Source: Galdieria sulphuraria
Taxonomy: Eukaryota > Rhodophyta > Bangiophyceae > Galdieriales > Galdieriaceae
Length of the DNA: 64,000 nucleotides
Reading direction: 5' to 3'
Assembly: GCF_000341285.1 (NCBI RefSeq)
Contig: NW_005178469.1
Location: 210,250 to 274,249 of the forward strand
Positions 37,193-48,612 of the stretch are shown piece after piece. The position numbers were made by a program, and so were the translations under genes. How positions within the stretch are numbered: position 1 is the first letter of the stretch; every line of letters begins with the position of its first letter. The notes beneath the pieces are model-generated. The model ran no database searches. It saw only the letters and a list, made by a program, of their open reading frames with translations, and was not told the origin of the DNA.

Positions 37193-37243
37193 AAACCCTT
37201 AGGGTTCTTCCAATTGAGCACTTTTAGGGTTTATTAGGGTTTT
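37193..37243. promoter_or_regulatory. Cluster of telomere-like AGGGTTT motifs upstream of the telobox-Myb gene
   Basis: Within 71 bp of the start codon at 37264 there is an inverted pair AAACCCTTAGGGTT (37193-37206), then TTAGGGTTT (37224-37232) and TTAGGGTTTT (37234-37243). In plants, AAACCCTA telo-boxes are binding sites for telobox Myb proteins. The encoded protein at 37264 has such a domain, so self-regulation is possible (inference). Confidence 0.5.
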
Positions 37244-37263
37244 GACCCTCACATTTCCTGTAG

Positions 37264-38885
37264 ATGGCTTCAGAAGAAACAACTCACCGCTCCTCTCAAG
37301 AAAAGGGTATAGATATATTAGCTGACAAACTCTCTCTAGCTGCTGCTGTAGACCGCCTTTTGGAGGAAGCATCTTTTGTAGAAGCTCTATATTCCAATGA
37401 AAGCCTTCAAACACTATTGAACGAAGTGGAACGTATGCAAGCTTTTTCCGAAATTCTCCACGTGCACCAAAGAAACGTATTATCGTTTCTCAAGCTTGCT
37501 GTTGATTCCGAAGATTCGCAACCTGCTATGGTAAGTTTTTTATTGACCTCTAGACTCCATTTTCTGTTGTCCTAGAAAGGTTTGGAACTACGTTGCTGAA
37601 CAATTACTATCAGTAATCTCCGATGACCTGGTGAATGAAGATTCCTGTGCAAAAGTTGTTGCTGAACTCAAAGGCCTTGCTGTTGTATTAGATGCTTCTC
37701 GATATGAAGGCAGCCAACGTCTTACTTTATTGAAGGAGTCAATGAATCAGATCTTTGAGATAAGGGAAGATTTTAGTGAAACAGTTATCAACTACCTCTC
37801 TTTGAAAAGTCACGAAGTGCATCAACTCTTCAAGGATGCAACCAATGCCAAGAAGTTTAAAACAGCCATATCAAAGTATGCTGCTCTTTTGTAACTCTGT
37901 GCTAGTTATTTCATTAATCATCTCTAGATATCTGAAAAAACATCAACAGGAGACACTGAATCATTTAAAACTCATAATTGCTGAACTTGAAAGAGGTTAT
38001 GGAGAACCTTGGTTGTACAAAATGTGCAAACAGCTATATGGACTATTACCTAATAGAACAAAAATACGCAAACAACGAAGGCGTTTAAGTGAACCACCTG
38101 CTGTTGAAAAATTGAGTGGACTTCATCTCGACGTTAGCGAAGTCAAGAAGGTTTTAGAAAGTCACTACTCAAACGTCAATCAGACAGTTGATGAAAAAGA
38201 TGGCTCAGAGAAGCGTTACTTGCGCATGCTTCCTAGCACCGCGATGCCTTTGTTGAATTATTCTATTTTGAAGAAGGACACAGGAGGCCCTGTATCAACG
38301 GCTCAAAAAGTAAGTAGTTTCCTGAGTGAACTGTATTTTTTTCTGATTTTGGTTCCTTAGGAAACTTTGTCCTCAGAACCCATGGAACCTGTTTCTTCAG
38401 AACCCAAAGCTGATAAGAAACAAACCCCAGAAAAGGGCAAAAGCCACAGTTTAACGGAACCACAATCGAATGCAAGAGAGGTTTCATGGGACTCACTTCC
38501 TAATACTGAGCGAGATAGAACTGACGGAGACAGTGAGAAGGCATCAGAGGACAAATATGATCAGCAAACGACATCATTGGCTCCATTACGAAGAGTCGAG
38601 AAACGTAAAATGTCTCCGATTAATAAAGAAGCAAGTCCAAGTAGCGCAAAAAGAGCATTGAAGAAAAAGAAGTAAGTTAAATTTTTGGACCTTTTGCATT
38701 TCTGAAACTGTTTCAGTTCGTATCATCGATGGGATGATCATCAGGACTATTTGCTCAAGAAAGGAATTGAGAAACATGGACTTGGAGAGTGGAAAGCTAT
38801 ACTGGATGACCCGGAACTGGATTGGCCTTCTTACCGTACAAATGTTCAGCTGAAGGATCGTGCACGTACTCTTAAGATCGTTTGA
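37264..38885 (+). CDS. Telobox Myb protein, putative telomere repeat-binding factor
   Basis: Multi-exon gene (introns near 37530, 37878, 38310 and 38671, all short and in frame) with ATG at 37264. The first 230 residues are alpha-helical (LADKLSLAAAVDRLLEEA, LLKESMNQIFEIREDF, LKLIIAELERGYGEPWLYKM), similar in size to a TRF homology dimerisation domain, though not recognisable as one. A basic, Ser/Pro-rich linker follows (KRKMSPINKEASPSSAKRAL). The C-terminal single Myb/SANT repeat is RWDDHQDYLLKKGIEKHGLG, EWKAILDDPELDW and RTNVQLKDRARTLK; the last carries a telobox signature (VDLKDKWRN in TRF proteins). C-terminal placement of a single telobox Myb repeat is the TRF layout. Binding to this organism's telomere repeat is inference. 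Confidence 0.75.
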
Positions 38886-39145
38886 CGATCATTTTTCCGT
38901 TGCTTGAAAATTGAGTAATAAATGAGTGTTTATTTGCACTAGAAACAGTTCCATGTCATTTCATTGCATTCTAGAAACATCAAAAGCTTGGAAAAGAACA
39001 AATCTCGTACAATCATGTCGCATTCGAATTTGTTCGAATTTGTCAACGAATTTTCTAGAATTGGAAATCTGAAGGGCTTAAATACAAAACGACCCTCTTC
39101 AATAGAATCCAAGAGAGTTTTACGGACGTGGCGATTTTTGAACGG
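38886..39145. other. Intergenic, presumptive promoter of inositol-phosphate synthase
   Basis: 260 bp, AT-rich. An upstream in-frame extension of the next gene is possible (GTG codon at 39128) but no upstream ATG exon could be supported. Confidence 0.4.
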
Positions 39146-40828
39146 ATGTTTCTACAAAACTTTAAAGTCGAGTCACCTAATGTTTTCTATGGCGACGACT
39201 ATATTGAGTCACAGTATGACTATAATACTACAGAAGTTGTAGCATCTCAAGGTACAGCAAAGGCAATTCCAAAGTCCCAAGCGTTTCATTTCAGGACCAA
39301 GACGAAAGTGCCCAAGGTAAGTTGTATTAGGCGCTTCATTCTGTTTTGTTTTCTCAATGGAGGAGTGTAGTTGGGTTTGTTGTTGGTTGGTTGGGGAGGC
39401 AATAATGGATCAACAGTCACGGGTGGAATAATAGCAAACAGAGAAGGTATTTCTTGGCGTACGAAGAAAGGCGTCCAGGAACCCAATTATTTTGGATCTA
39501 TCACCCAGTCATCAACCATAAGACTTGGAAGCTGTAACGGAGAGGACGTTTATGTTCCTCTGAAGTCTCTGTTGCCTATGGTTAATCCTAACGATATCGA
39601 GATTGGAGGTTGGGATATCAACTCGGCTGACCTTGCTAACGCAATGAAGAGAGCTCAAGTTTTTGACTATGACCTTCAGAGGCAATTGGAACCTTACATG
39701 AGCAAACTGAAGCCTATGCCTTCTATATATTATGAAGATTTTATTGCAGCAAACCAGGCAGATAGAGCAGATAACCTTATTCCTGGAAAGGACAAGAAGA
39801 AACATTTGGAACAAATCAGGAATGACATACGCAAGTTCAAAGAGGAGAAGAAGGTTGACAAAGTGATTGTTCTTTGGACTGCAAACACTGAGAGGTTTGC
39901 TGAAGTCTTGGCTGGAGTGAATGATACTGCCGAGAACTTGCTCAAGTCGATTGAAGAATCTCATCCAGAAATTGCCCCGTCGACAGTATTTGCAGTTGCT
40001 AGCATACTAGAGGGTTGTGCTTTTATTAATGGCTCGCCACAGAATACTTTTGTTCCAGGTTGTATTGAACTTGCAGTTGAGAAGAATGTCTTTATTGGTG
40101 GAGACGATTTCAAGAGTGGACAAACCAAGTATAAGAGCATGTTGGTTGATTATCTTGTGACTTCTGGCTTGAAACCTCTGTCCATTGCAAGCTATAATCA
40201 CTTGGGAAACAATGATGGCAAGAATCTTTCATCACAGAGACAGTTTAGAAGCAAAGAAATCAGCAAGAGCAATGTCGTCGATGATATGGTCGCTTCCAAT
40301 GATATCTTGTTTAAACCAGGTGAGCATCCTGATCATATTGTTGTCATAAAGTATGTTCCAGCTGTTGGAGACTCAAAGCGAGCACTGGATGAATATACTT
40401 CTGAAATCTTTATGGGTGGACAAAATGTTATTGTGAGCCACAATACTTGTGAGGACTCCCTGTTAGCCGCACCATTGATTATTGATCTTGTGGTAATGAC
40501 AGAATTGGCTCAGCGTATAGAATATCGAACGGGAGCTATGACGGAATACACTGGTTTCCACCCCGTTCTTTCATTGTTATCATTTATGCTGAAAGCTCCG
40601 ATGGTCCCCGATGGTACTCCCTTAGTGAATGCTTTGTTTAAACAAAAGGCTTGTATTGATAATATCTTGCGTGCTTGTTTGGGACTGGCTCCTGAAAACG
40701 ATATGCGTTTGGAGCATAAAATACATCCAAGTTGTTTGGATAAGGCCTTCATTGAAACAGATATAGAGAATCTAAAACAAAAGGGTGATGATTCCAAAGA
40801 ACAAGAGTCAACTGAAATGCGTGTATGA
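39146..40828 (+). CDS. INO1: Myo-inositol-1-phosphate synthase
   Basis: Converts glucose 6-phosphate to inositol 3-phosphate (NAD-dependent), the entry step for inositol and phosphoinositides. ATG at 39146 gives [16 protein letters not shown], aligned with the plant start [15 protein letters not shown]. One 54-nt intron (39317-39370) separates KTKVPK from [19 protein letters not shown], the NAD-binding block. Further hallmarks: [10 protein letters not shown]-type segment, [58 protein letters not shown], and [12 protein letters not shown]. Length about 542 residues, slightly longer than plants because of a charged C-terminal tail. Convergent with the BTB gene, 68 bp between stops. No transit peptide, so cytosolic. 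Confidence 0.96.
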
Positions 40829-40896
40829 TTATTATCATACATTCTGTTTTATTTGTCATTCGGCACTGTAAAGTCGAATAAATTTTCGTTATTCTT

Positions 40897-43830
40897 TCAT
40901 GCATTCAGTTTTTCATTGCTTCTTAAACGACCATAGAACTCCAAGTTGCCCAAGTTTAACCTAGAGCCTCGTGACCTTGCTAAAATGCGAAAATACCTAA
41001 AAAACTCTTGTGACATAACATTGTCTATCTTCCATACTGAACGTTGTAGAGGATGCTGCAAACTTTTATCATTAATGTGTTCTTTCAATATCGACCATTG
41101 GGTGCCATCCTTACTTCCTTCTAGACACCAATTTCGTAGAAAATTACTTTCAGAGCCATCATGTACTAGACTGTAAGCAGAACATGCCAGTTCATACTTA
41201 GTTCCAAAGTCCAAAGAAAACCATGCCAATCCTGAACTGTCGGGAAGCGCGAAACTGGAACGGTTGGCTCCTGATTCTACAAGATTTTCTAACCTCGAAA
41301 AGCGTGCACCTGAAGATGAAGATATCTTAACCACTCCATGCTTATGAGGATTAATCCGAGTACCCACTAACTGATACTTTGAATGACAACTTAAATAAAA
41401 AAGTGCCCCTAATGAAAGTTGAGTAGGAATAAATGGGATCCATACTTCGCCCTTCTTTAATCTCGGTACATGGCCATATAGCAATGACCAGTCTCTTCTT
41501 AAGCTTTTCCATTTGTCTCGTTCTTCGAATGAAAAGAACCGCGGAGGTATCCATCTACAAGGAAGAACAGTAATTACTTGGACATTTCGAGTATCAAAGG
41601 TACGAGGCTGTTCAAAAATTTCAGAGAAGCCAATATCTCCATCGTAAGAATATTGTCTATCAGAATACCGTTGCTCCAAAACAGAAGACTCGTTTGAGCC
41701 GTCATCTGACAGTGAATAATGTTGACTCAAATGTTTCTCTGATTTTTTTGTTATTACTTCCTTAGCCCAATAGAAAACTTGCTCATATTCGAGTTCAGCT
41801 TTAGCTTTCAAGTCTGCACTGATGAACGGCCAACGAATCATGGAAAATACATCTTTCGTTATCTTATCGTTTGTGGAATTTTGTTTCAACCATTTGAGAA
41901 CAAGACTCAACACGTCATCCTCGCTTCTACATATTAGATCAATACGGCTCAAAATCGATAACAAGCACTCTTCTTCCAAATCCAGCAGAGAATCATTTTG
42001 CTCCATAATTTCCACAAAATGTGAACAAATAAACGAAGAAGCAGTCTGAAATAAATCATAAATCCGATATTTTAGAGAAAGATTGGCTAATATACCAGCA
42101 TTCCATTTATCTACAAGTTTTTTTAATCCGATTGCTGCAATTCGTACAAGTTCCATATTATAAAACATATCTCCAGTTCTTAAATCATAATAATGCAGCT
42201 GGAAGGAATCAAAATGTGATTCTTCATTCATTTCGATATCATCTAAACGGTCAAAATATATAATTTTGAGCATCCTCTCTACTGAGATCCTATTGGTGTC
42301 TTTTAACTTTACATTATCGTCGAAAGTTTCTCGCATTCCATTTGAAAACATATTTTGAAAGTAGGAACTACGGCATGCCAAAATAATACGATGAGCTGGA
42401 ATCATTGCAGGTTGTTGAACTGCGTTCCTATCAAGATGTAGTTCATCCTCTTCTTTCCTTATATGTGACATTTCGTCTCTATAAAAGCTACCATTTAGAA
42501 GCATTTCTTATATTGTAGACTGATCTTACGAATCTGAAATGATCAAGTTCACATCGGATAACCAAGAAGTCTCTCGAAGGACTTTTAAGTGCGATGGAAC
42601 CAATCGGATAATATGTTGTCTCCAATGTTCGTACGACTTATCCACGGACAGGTCCTGATCATGTTCCGATACATTATTACCAAAGACCGGAAATAAGTGT
42701 AACAAGTCCCATTCCTTCAGCAACTCCTTACATTCTTGAATAAACTGATGACACATCGTTGAAACTTGCAGAAGACTCTGCATACTTTTCATGTCATAAA
42801 AGCATTTTCCGTCAAGTCCAATTCCATATAAGAGCTGCAAAAACATCGCTACTACCATCATTGAAGATGTAAGTACTACTCTAGGCAATTTTTCAAAGTC
42901 TTTCTTGATGGTTGTAAAGCACTTTGAATTACTTGTATTCAGCAGAAAGATAGGACGATGGCCTTGGACGATATAATCAACATCTAAGTGGAAAGAGTTA
43001 TATATTCTAAAACAAGAAAGCATCAACCCACCTCTATAGGTTTGTAAAGAATGCGCTTCTTTAATAGCTAAAGCAAGACGACTGCTGAGTGATGATACAA
43101 GACAACCATGGAATGGAAACAGTGCACCATCAGAAGACTCAAAACAAGTATCGCAAAAGAAACCACTAAAATTATAAATAGACCCAACAAATAGATCACA
43201 AACACGATTGCATCCTTCTCTAGTTCTATATACAAGTCCTTCCGGCATAGGCGTCAACTCAATGAAGCGGAACACAACGGGACGATTCCAAGATGAAATA
43301 CCAACAGAAAGTGCGTCACGTATAGGAAAAGGATCTTCCCAATAAAGGAAAATGCTTTCTCCAAGATTTCCCTTACCAACCGCAAGTAATCCTTCACCAA
43401 TACAAATCCAATATCTTTCGAAATCCCAAGTTGTATAATAACTATGTGAAGGAGAACCAAAGGAGTTCAAATCTGCACTTTCCTTCCCAACACCAACCAA
43501 ACTGGAAGCTCTCAACACTCCTCTTTTACGAATGACACTTCTCGTGTTACAGTGGCTACCAATCACAACTTCATAGTCGGCTCTGTGCAAATTCTCTTCT
43601 AACTCCACTTGTTCATCCTCAGAAACTTTCTCAGGATAGGAAGAAAACAGTACATCTATATCCGAAGTTCCTCGTGCTTCAAAGGAAAAAACACCGCTTC
43701 CCGAAGGTGGCAGTTGAATACCGTCTAACCAAAGAGGCTTTGCTTTCCTTCCTGTAACGACCACTGTGCCTTCCCAAGTTTGAATGAACGAGTGGCTATG
43801 TTCCAAAGACAACAAGTGCTCCATATTCAT
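40897..43830 (-). CDS. BTB-BACK-F5/8 type C domain protein (plant At2g30600-like)
   Basis: Two long exons joined across a 43-nt intron near 42495-42535 that cuts the main BTB domain: WLSDVNLIISDS on one side, FYRDEMSHIRKEED then IPAHRIILACRSSYFQNMFS on the other. ATG at 43830. The first exon starts with a lectin-like/FAMeT-like beta domain (VFSFEARGTSDIDVLFSS, YEVVIGSHCNTRSVIRK), then a second degenerate BTB-like segment (VVLTSSMMVVAMFLQLLYG). After the main BTB comes a BACK-like helical region (VLSLVLKWLKQNSTNDK), then a C-terminal discoidin (F5/8 C) domain: LAWFSLDFGTKYELACSAYS, LRNWCLEGSKDGTQW, FRYFRILARSRGS. BTB proteins commonly act as CUL3 substrate adaptors; that role here is inferred. 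About 960 residues. Confidence 0.8.
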
Positions 43831-44082
43831 ATATGTTAAGAAACACTATACAATATATTCGAGGAAAACCTTGAATGAAAGCTTACATGGTTCGCACACA
43901 TGATTCCAATGTAGAAAAATAATTTTTACTCATTCTTCTAAACACAATAGTAAAACACTAAAGAATATTCATAACCTTTCGCCGCAAGCAGAACAAGACC
44001 TCTCCAACAGGTCAGAGAACCCTTGAAACAACAACCTTGTCAACAAGTTAAAACTCTTCAAGCTGGCAGTTTTTTAGAAACT

Positions 44083-44265
44083 TCAATTTTCTTGTGTACT
44101 GGTTTCGGTAAGCTGATTTTTAGACCTTCTATACGAAAAAATACTGAACAAGTTTGCGAATATGTATATATTTCCAACTACTGCGACAGAAGATAGTGTC
44201 AAAGCTGTTGCCTTGAACAATGTATTACTGACTCTTTTGTATCGGTTCAAAGGGGGTAACGCCAT
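44083..44265 (-). CDS. Tentative small single-pass membrane protein
   Basis: The ATG at 44265 opens 60 residues: a basic N terminus (MALPPLNRYKRVSNTLFK), one membrane segment (ALTLSSVAVVGNIYIFANLF) and a polar tail. The pattern resembles small mitochondrial inner-membrane subunits or assembly factors. There is no recognised family, and an overlapping plus-strand frame exists, so confidence is low. The rest of 43831-44806 shows no other gene. Confidence 0.35.
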   Translation of the reverse strand: MALPPLNRYKRVSNTLFKATALTLSSVAVVGNIYIFANLFSIFSYRRSKNQLTETSTQEN

Positions 44266-44806
44266 GTCACGACAAAACCAACAACACCACCAATCCAAAA
44301 CTGCATTGAAGGATATTTGTCACTTCCTCTTCCATTTATGTGTAAATTATGAAAGAGCGAAACAAACTCAGCTTTCACAAGTTCAGGCAAAAACACTGAA
44401 AGCAACAACTTGATAAAAATTGAAAACTTTGTGAAGTATTCATTCTCAAAGTGAACTCTGTCTCTTTTATAGAACAAGAAACTTTCGTTGAAAGGTGATC
44501 TTTCTATTTCCATTCTGGTTCCTTGAGTTGAAGAATTTGACTACTAGCACAAGTTTTCACTTGAACAATCTTATGAGTATCGATAAGCTTCTTATGGTAA
44601 TGACTAAAACATAAAATCAAAAAGGGATGCACAAGTTATAATGACCACAGACTGTCAACGCTCTTTCTTCTTATCAAGATTATAATGTATTTTAAAAAGA
44701 ATGAGAATAACTTGACAAATTTTTGTATCAAAGATAGCTAGCTTTATAGAACTACTCTTATCAAAAAATCTTATTTGGGAAAATTGATAGTTGCGTCTTC
44801 CTGGAA

Positions 44807-46236
44807 ATGAAACAAGTTCGTACATCTGCTCCAGGAAAGGTATTGCTAGTTGGAGGATATCTTGTTCTTGAACGTCCAAACGCCGCATTCGTTGTTACTA
44901 CTACTACTCGTTTCACAGCGACACTTAAAGGAAGTCTCTCATATGGAAAGGTATAAAACAGAACGGTACTTTTGGACACTACTTGATTTGCTTCTACAAG
45001 GAACTATCGAATATCATGCAACTAACAATATGGTCTTCTCACGACCATACCTGGACGTATAAGGTTTTCTTAGAAGACGGCAACATTACTCTTGAATGGA
45101 ATGCAGCGAAAGATTCCTTTGGTCTCGGAAGAAGCAACGCGTTTATAGAATGTGCGATAGTTTGTGGTCTTGCAGTTGCTAATATGGACAGCAAAATACC
45201 ATGTAGCGGAAGCTTGCTGCTTGAACTTGAGGCTGATCCCAGTTTCTATTCAGTTTCATATCAAGGATCAAAAAGTATAGTTGGAAAGACAGGTTTGGGG
45301 AGCTCTGCAGCCCTAGTTTCTAGTGTTGTCGGAGCTTTTGCAGCTTTTTGTGGTTGTAAAGATAAGGAAAGAATAGCTACAGCAGCGCAACTCGCACACG
45401 CAACAGCACAACAAAAGATAGGAAGCGGATTCGACGTAAGTGCAGCAGTACACGGGAGCCAAAGCTATGTGCGTTTCTCTCCAGAGTCATTGGAAAGACT
45501 ACCTTTTGTGATTTTGAACAACTCCGGCCATATTGTAGCACAAAGAAACATGAACTGTGCCAATGACCACTGGAGACTAGATGAAATTTGGAAACCACTT
45601 GAGTTACCCTTGCAATGGGACATTGTTTTAGGTCAAACTATGAATGGTTCGGATACTCGAGATTTTGTAAGAAAGGTGATCCAATGGAAAGCAACGGATA
45701 CCCATAGAGCATTGGAAATTTGGTCGCAGTTAAAGAGAGTGAACAGTGAACTTATTGATTGTATTCAAAAACTTTCCAATTTCGCTTTCAGTAACAAAAA
45801 GTTGTTTGATGAACTCAACTCTGTTTTGGAAATGATTCGATTGAGGGACGACTGGAAAGTCAATTTTAGGAGTCAATCACAATTCGAAGAGTTATCAGAG
45901 GATATTTTGAACGACTTTTTGCAAGTCATCAACTCTATTGTGGAAAATGGTAGAGAATCTAGAAATCTTCAAAGTCGTATGGGTGACTTGGCAGACGTTC
46001 CCATAGAGCCTTCGTCTCTTAAAATTCTACTAGACCAGACTTTAGAAATTCCAGGTTGTATTTTGGTTGGAGTTCCTGGTGCTGGTGGTTATGACGCTAT
46101 TTTCGCAATAGTTGTCGGAGAGAAGAGTCGCAAACTTGTGGAGGATTTTTGGAAGTCAAACTCATGTTTTCCTCTGTTGTCTAGACTCCATTCGAAAGGT
46201 TTGCTAATAGACGAGGAATCAGATAATACTTTTTGA
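44807..46236 (+). CDS. Phosphomevalonate kinase (ERG8 type, GHMP kinase)
   Basis: Phosphorylates mevalonate 5-phosphate in the cytosolic mevalonate pathway to isoprenoids. ATG at 44807 gives MKQVRTSAPGKVLLVGGYLV, the GHMP N-terminal block. A 50-nt intron (44951-45000) joins SLSYGK to ELSNIMQLTIWSSHD. The ATP-binding loop is KTGLGSSAALVSSVVGAF, followed by AHATAQQKIGSGFDVSAAVH and GSQSYVRFSPESLERLP, diagnostic of plant/fungal phosphomevalonate kinase. C-terminal GHMP motif 3: GCILVGVPGAGGYDAIFAIV. About 460 residues. Its presence shows that this alga uses the mevalonate route at this step; Galdieria is reported to retain it whereas Cyanidioschyzon lacks it (from memory). Confidence 0.93.
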
Positions 46237-46400
46237 AACTTTCTCCCACTATGTTCTTTTTAGCGCTGGATGTTTTAATTGTTGTAGTTTAGGGTTTATA
46301 TTATACAGTGTACAAGGAAATAAATGCTTTACACTCTCCTGTCTCATTGAAAGATGTTTTAATAATCAGTGGTGGTGGGCAAAGCGGTCTTTGACAGAAA

Positions 46401-47180
46401 ATGTTTGCTGCAGAAGACTTTGCGGTTTCCCTAAGCAATGGACCCAAGGACAACTCTTTTGCGAGTTCTGAAGAAGGTTCCTTAGACAGTGAGCTATCTA
46501 AAGATACCTCGTGGATTATGTGGTTCTGCTCTCTCAAGGGAAACGAATTTTTCTGTGAAGTTGACGAAGAATTCATTCATGACGACTTTAACCTCACTGG
46601 ATTAAGTACTCAGGTGGCTTTTTATGAGCATGCTGTCGATACTATTTTAGATTTCGATATTCCAGAGGGAGAGTTGGACGAAAGACAGCAAGAACTTGTT
46701 GAGGTAGCAGCAGAAACGCTTTATGGCCTTATACATGCTCGTTTCATCCTTACGGCAAGAGGTTTGCAGCTTATGCTTGAGAAATTCAACCGTGCAGATT
46801 TTGGACGATGCCCCAGAGTGCTATGTCATGGTCAGCCTGTTGTTCCAGTTGGACTTTCAGACACTCCACGACAGAATACAGTGAAAGTGTTTTGTCCTCG
46901 TTGTTGGGATATTTTCAACCCACGTTCAAGATCTCACTGTACTCTTGATGGTGCTTATTGGGGGACAACTTTTGCTCATCTTTTTTTCCATACATATCCA
47001 GACCGTATTCCAGTACGTAACAAGGAAACATATATTCCCAGGATCTATGGCTTTCGGCTTCATGAAACGGTAAGACTCCAAAGTTTGAAACTTTTCTATG
47101 CTTATCTTTGGTAGTCCGAAGAGGTACGAAGGAATCATGGAGACTGCATGAGTAGTGGCGATACGAATAACGCTGAATGA
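46401..47180 (+). CDS. CKB: Casein kinase II regulatory subunit beta
   Basis: Regulatory dimer of protein kinase CK2. ATG at 46401, two exons. Conserved: WIMWFCSLKGNEFFCEVDEE, FIHDDFNLTGLSTQV, LYGLIHARFILTARGLQLML, and the zinc finger with CPRVLCHGQ and VFCPRCWDIFNP (four Cys). DGAYWGTTFAHLFF and YIPRIYGFRLHET close the fold. A 46-nt-class intron after HET leads to a short exon SEEVRRNHGDCMSSGDTNNA and stop at 47180. About 244 residues. The N-terminal 30 residues are Ser-rich with acidic neighbours, possible CK2 autophosphorylation sites (inference). Convergent with the next gene, 35 bp between stops. Confidence 0.95.
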
Positions 47181-47215
47181 GAAAGTAACTCTTTTTGCAG
47201 ACTTGACAGAGTTTA

Positions 47216-48449
47216 CTATATGATAGAAACTTTGGAAGGACATACTTTGAGTGAATGACACACAGTATGTTCTTTGTTGCAATTAAAATGTGAATCGTAT
47301 TTTCTTTTCAGTGCAAACCATTTGGAATGAATCATCACTGTGTTGGGATATTTGGACGGAATCTCTTCAATATTTAAAGGAAAGTTGCAGTAATTGAGAA
47401 TGGTCGTCTCATATGAAAAGTGATGGAGAACACTCTGAATATACTCCCATTCTTCGAAAGTACGTGATGAATATAAATACTGGAAAATAGAGACGTCATA
47501 TCCTCCATAGGAAGTACCCGAACATCCTTGGACAATTCTACCGTTTCTTTTCCGAATATATCGTCTTTTCACTCTTCGAAGATATGCGTCAAAGCCACGG
47601 TCACCAAGTTTATATAAAGCATTGCCATTGATATGATAATCTATCCACGCAGTACCTTTGAAAATGTGGAGTGTGAAAAGATATTCAGACTGTGCATTTC
47701 ATACCTGATGGACAAGCACTTTATGTTTTTAGTCTAAAGTACATTATGACCAATCTTACTTACCTGACACTACCTTTCATCCAGAAATCATTGTGGTCCT
47801 GTGTCATAGCAACTATCTCTTGCAACCAAGCAAAATTATACCGAAATGGAGTTACATCAGGTTCTAATATTTGAAAATAAAGATATTTGTTTTCAAGAGT
47901 TGGAAATATTTGATAAAACATGATGCAGGTTCCTTCTGGATGTGTGTCATATTCATTTGGGATATGAGCAGACATCAAATGTATGTCGTCAAAACAATGA
48001 CGCCAAGACAATCTATTAAAATCCGTTTCTCTTAGAAATTCAAACAGTCTTATGTGTCTTCTGAGTTTCATCGATCCTGAAAAGAACAGAATCAGATCAA
48101 CCAATTCAATATCTGAGAAGCAAAAACATGGAGGAAATTCTTCCCAAACACATGAGAGTTGAAACTTTAACAATTCTATTTGACTTTCGATAAATGGTAT
48201 TACAATCGCAAGTCTCTTTTTAGGAATTTGCCTAGTTGGTTCATCTTTGGTTTGACTTGTATCCAGGGGTGTCAACTCTGCACAAACATGATGACTTGAA
48301 TTGTTATCATGAAATTTTGTACTATAGTAAACATATGGGTAACTTATTTGTGTAGAAGACTCGTACGAACAAGTCAACCAAACATAAATATCTCTAAAGA
48401 CCAATACAAGTTGCGCCAAAATGAAACCAAACCAAACCATTCGTTTCAT
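47216..48449 (-). CDS. Type II membrane protein, glycosyltransferase-like (paralogue B)
   Basis: Paralogue of the gene at 30410-31919 in opposite orientation. ATG at 48449 (MKRMVWFGFILAQLVLVF) gives a short cytosolic end and one membrane anchor. The luminal part begins KKRLAIVIPFIESQIELLKF, with LEPDVTPFRYNFAWLQEIV, DFWMKGS and, after splicing, WIDYHINGNALYKLGDRGF. Splicing requires a 14-nt microexon (47705-47718) between introns of 45 nt (47719-47763) and 49 nt (47656-47704); only this reading keeps frame and restores the motif order of paralogue A. The C-terminal exon runs to the stop at 47216. The EPD acidic motif and the VIPF strand suggest a nucleotide-sugar transferase, not proven. About 370 residues. 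Confidence 0.7.
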
Positions 48450-48612
48450 AAGTGGGAAATGGGAAAACTGCAATGGAAGTCTTACTCAAACACAAGGAGT
48501 GTTCAGCTGACCATCTATACTTAAGTTGATCGTATTTATTCAGTCATAAACCTAAACCAGAAGATATCTAATTCCACTAGAGGATCATGTCACTATAGAT
48601 ATAAGAATCTTA

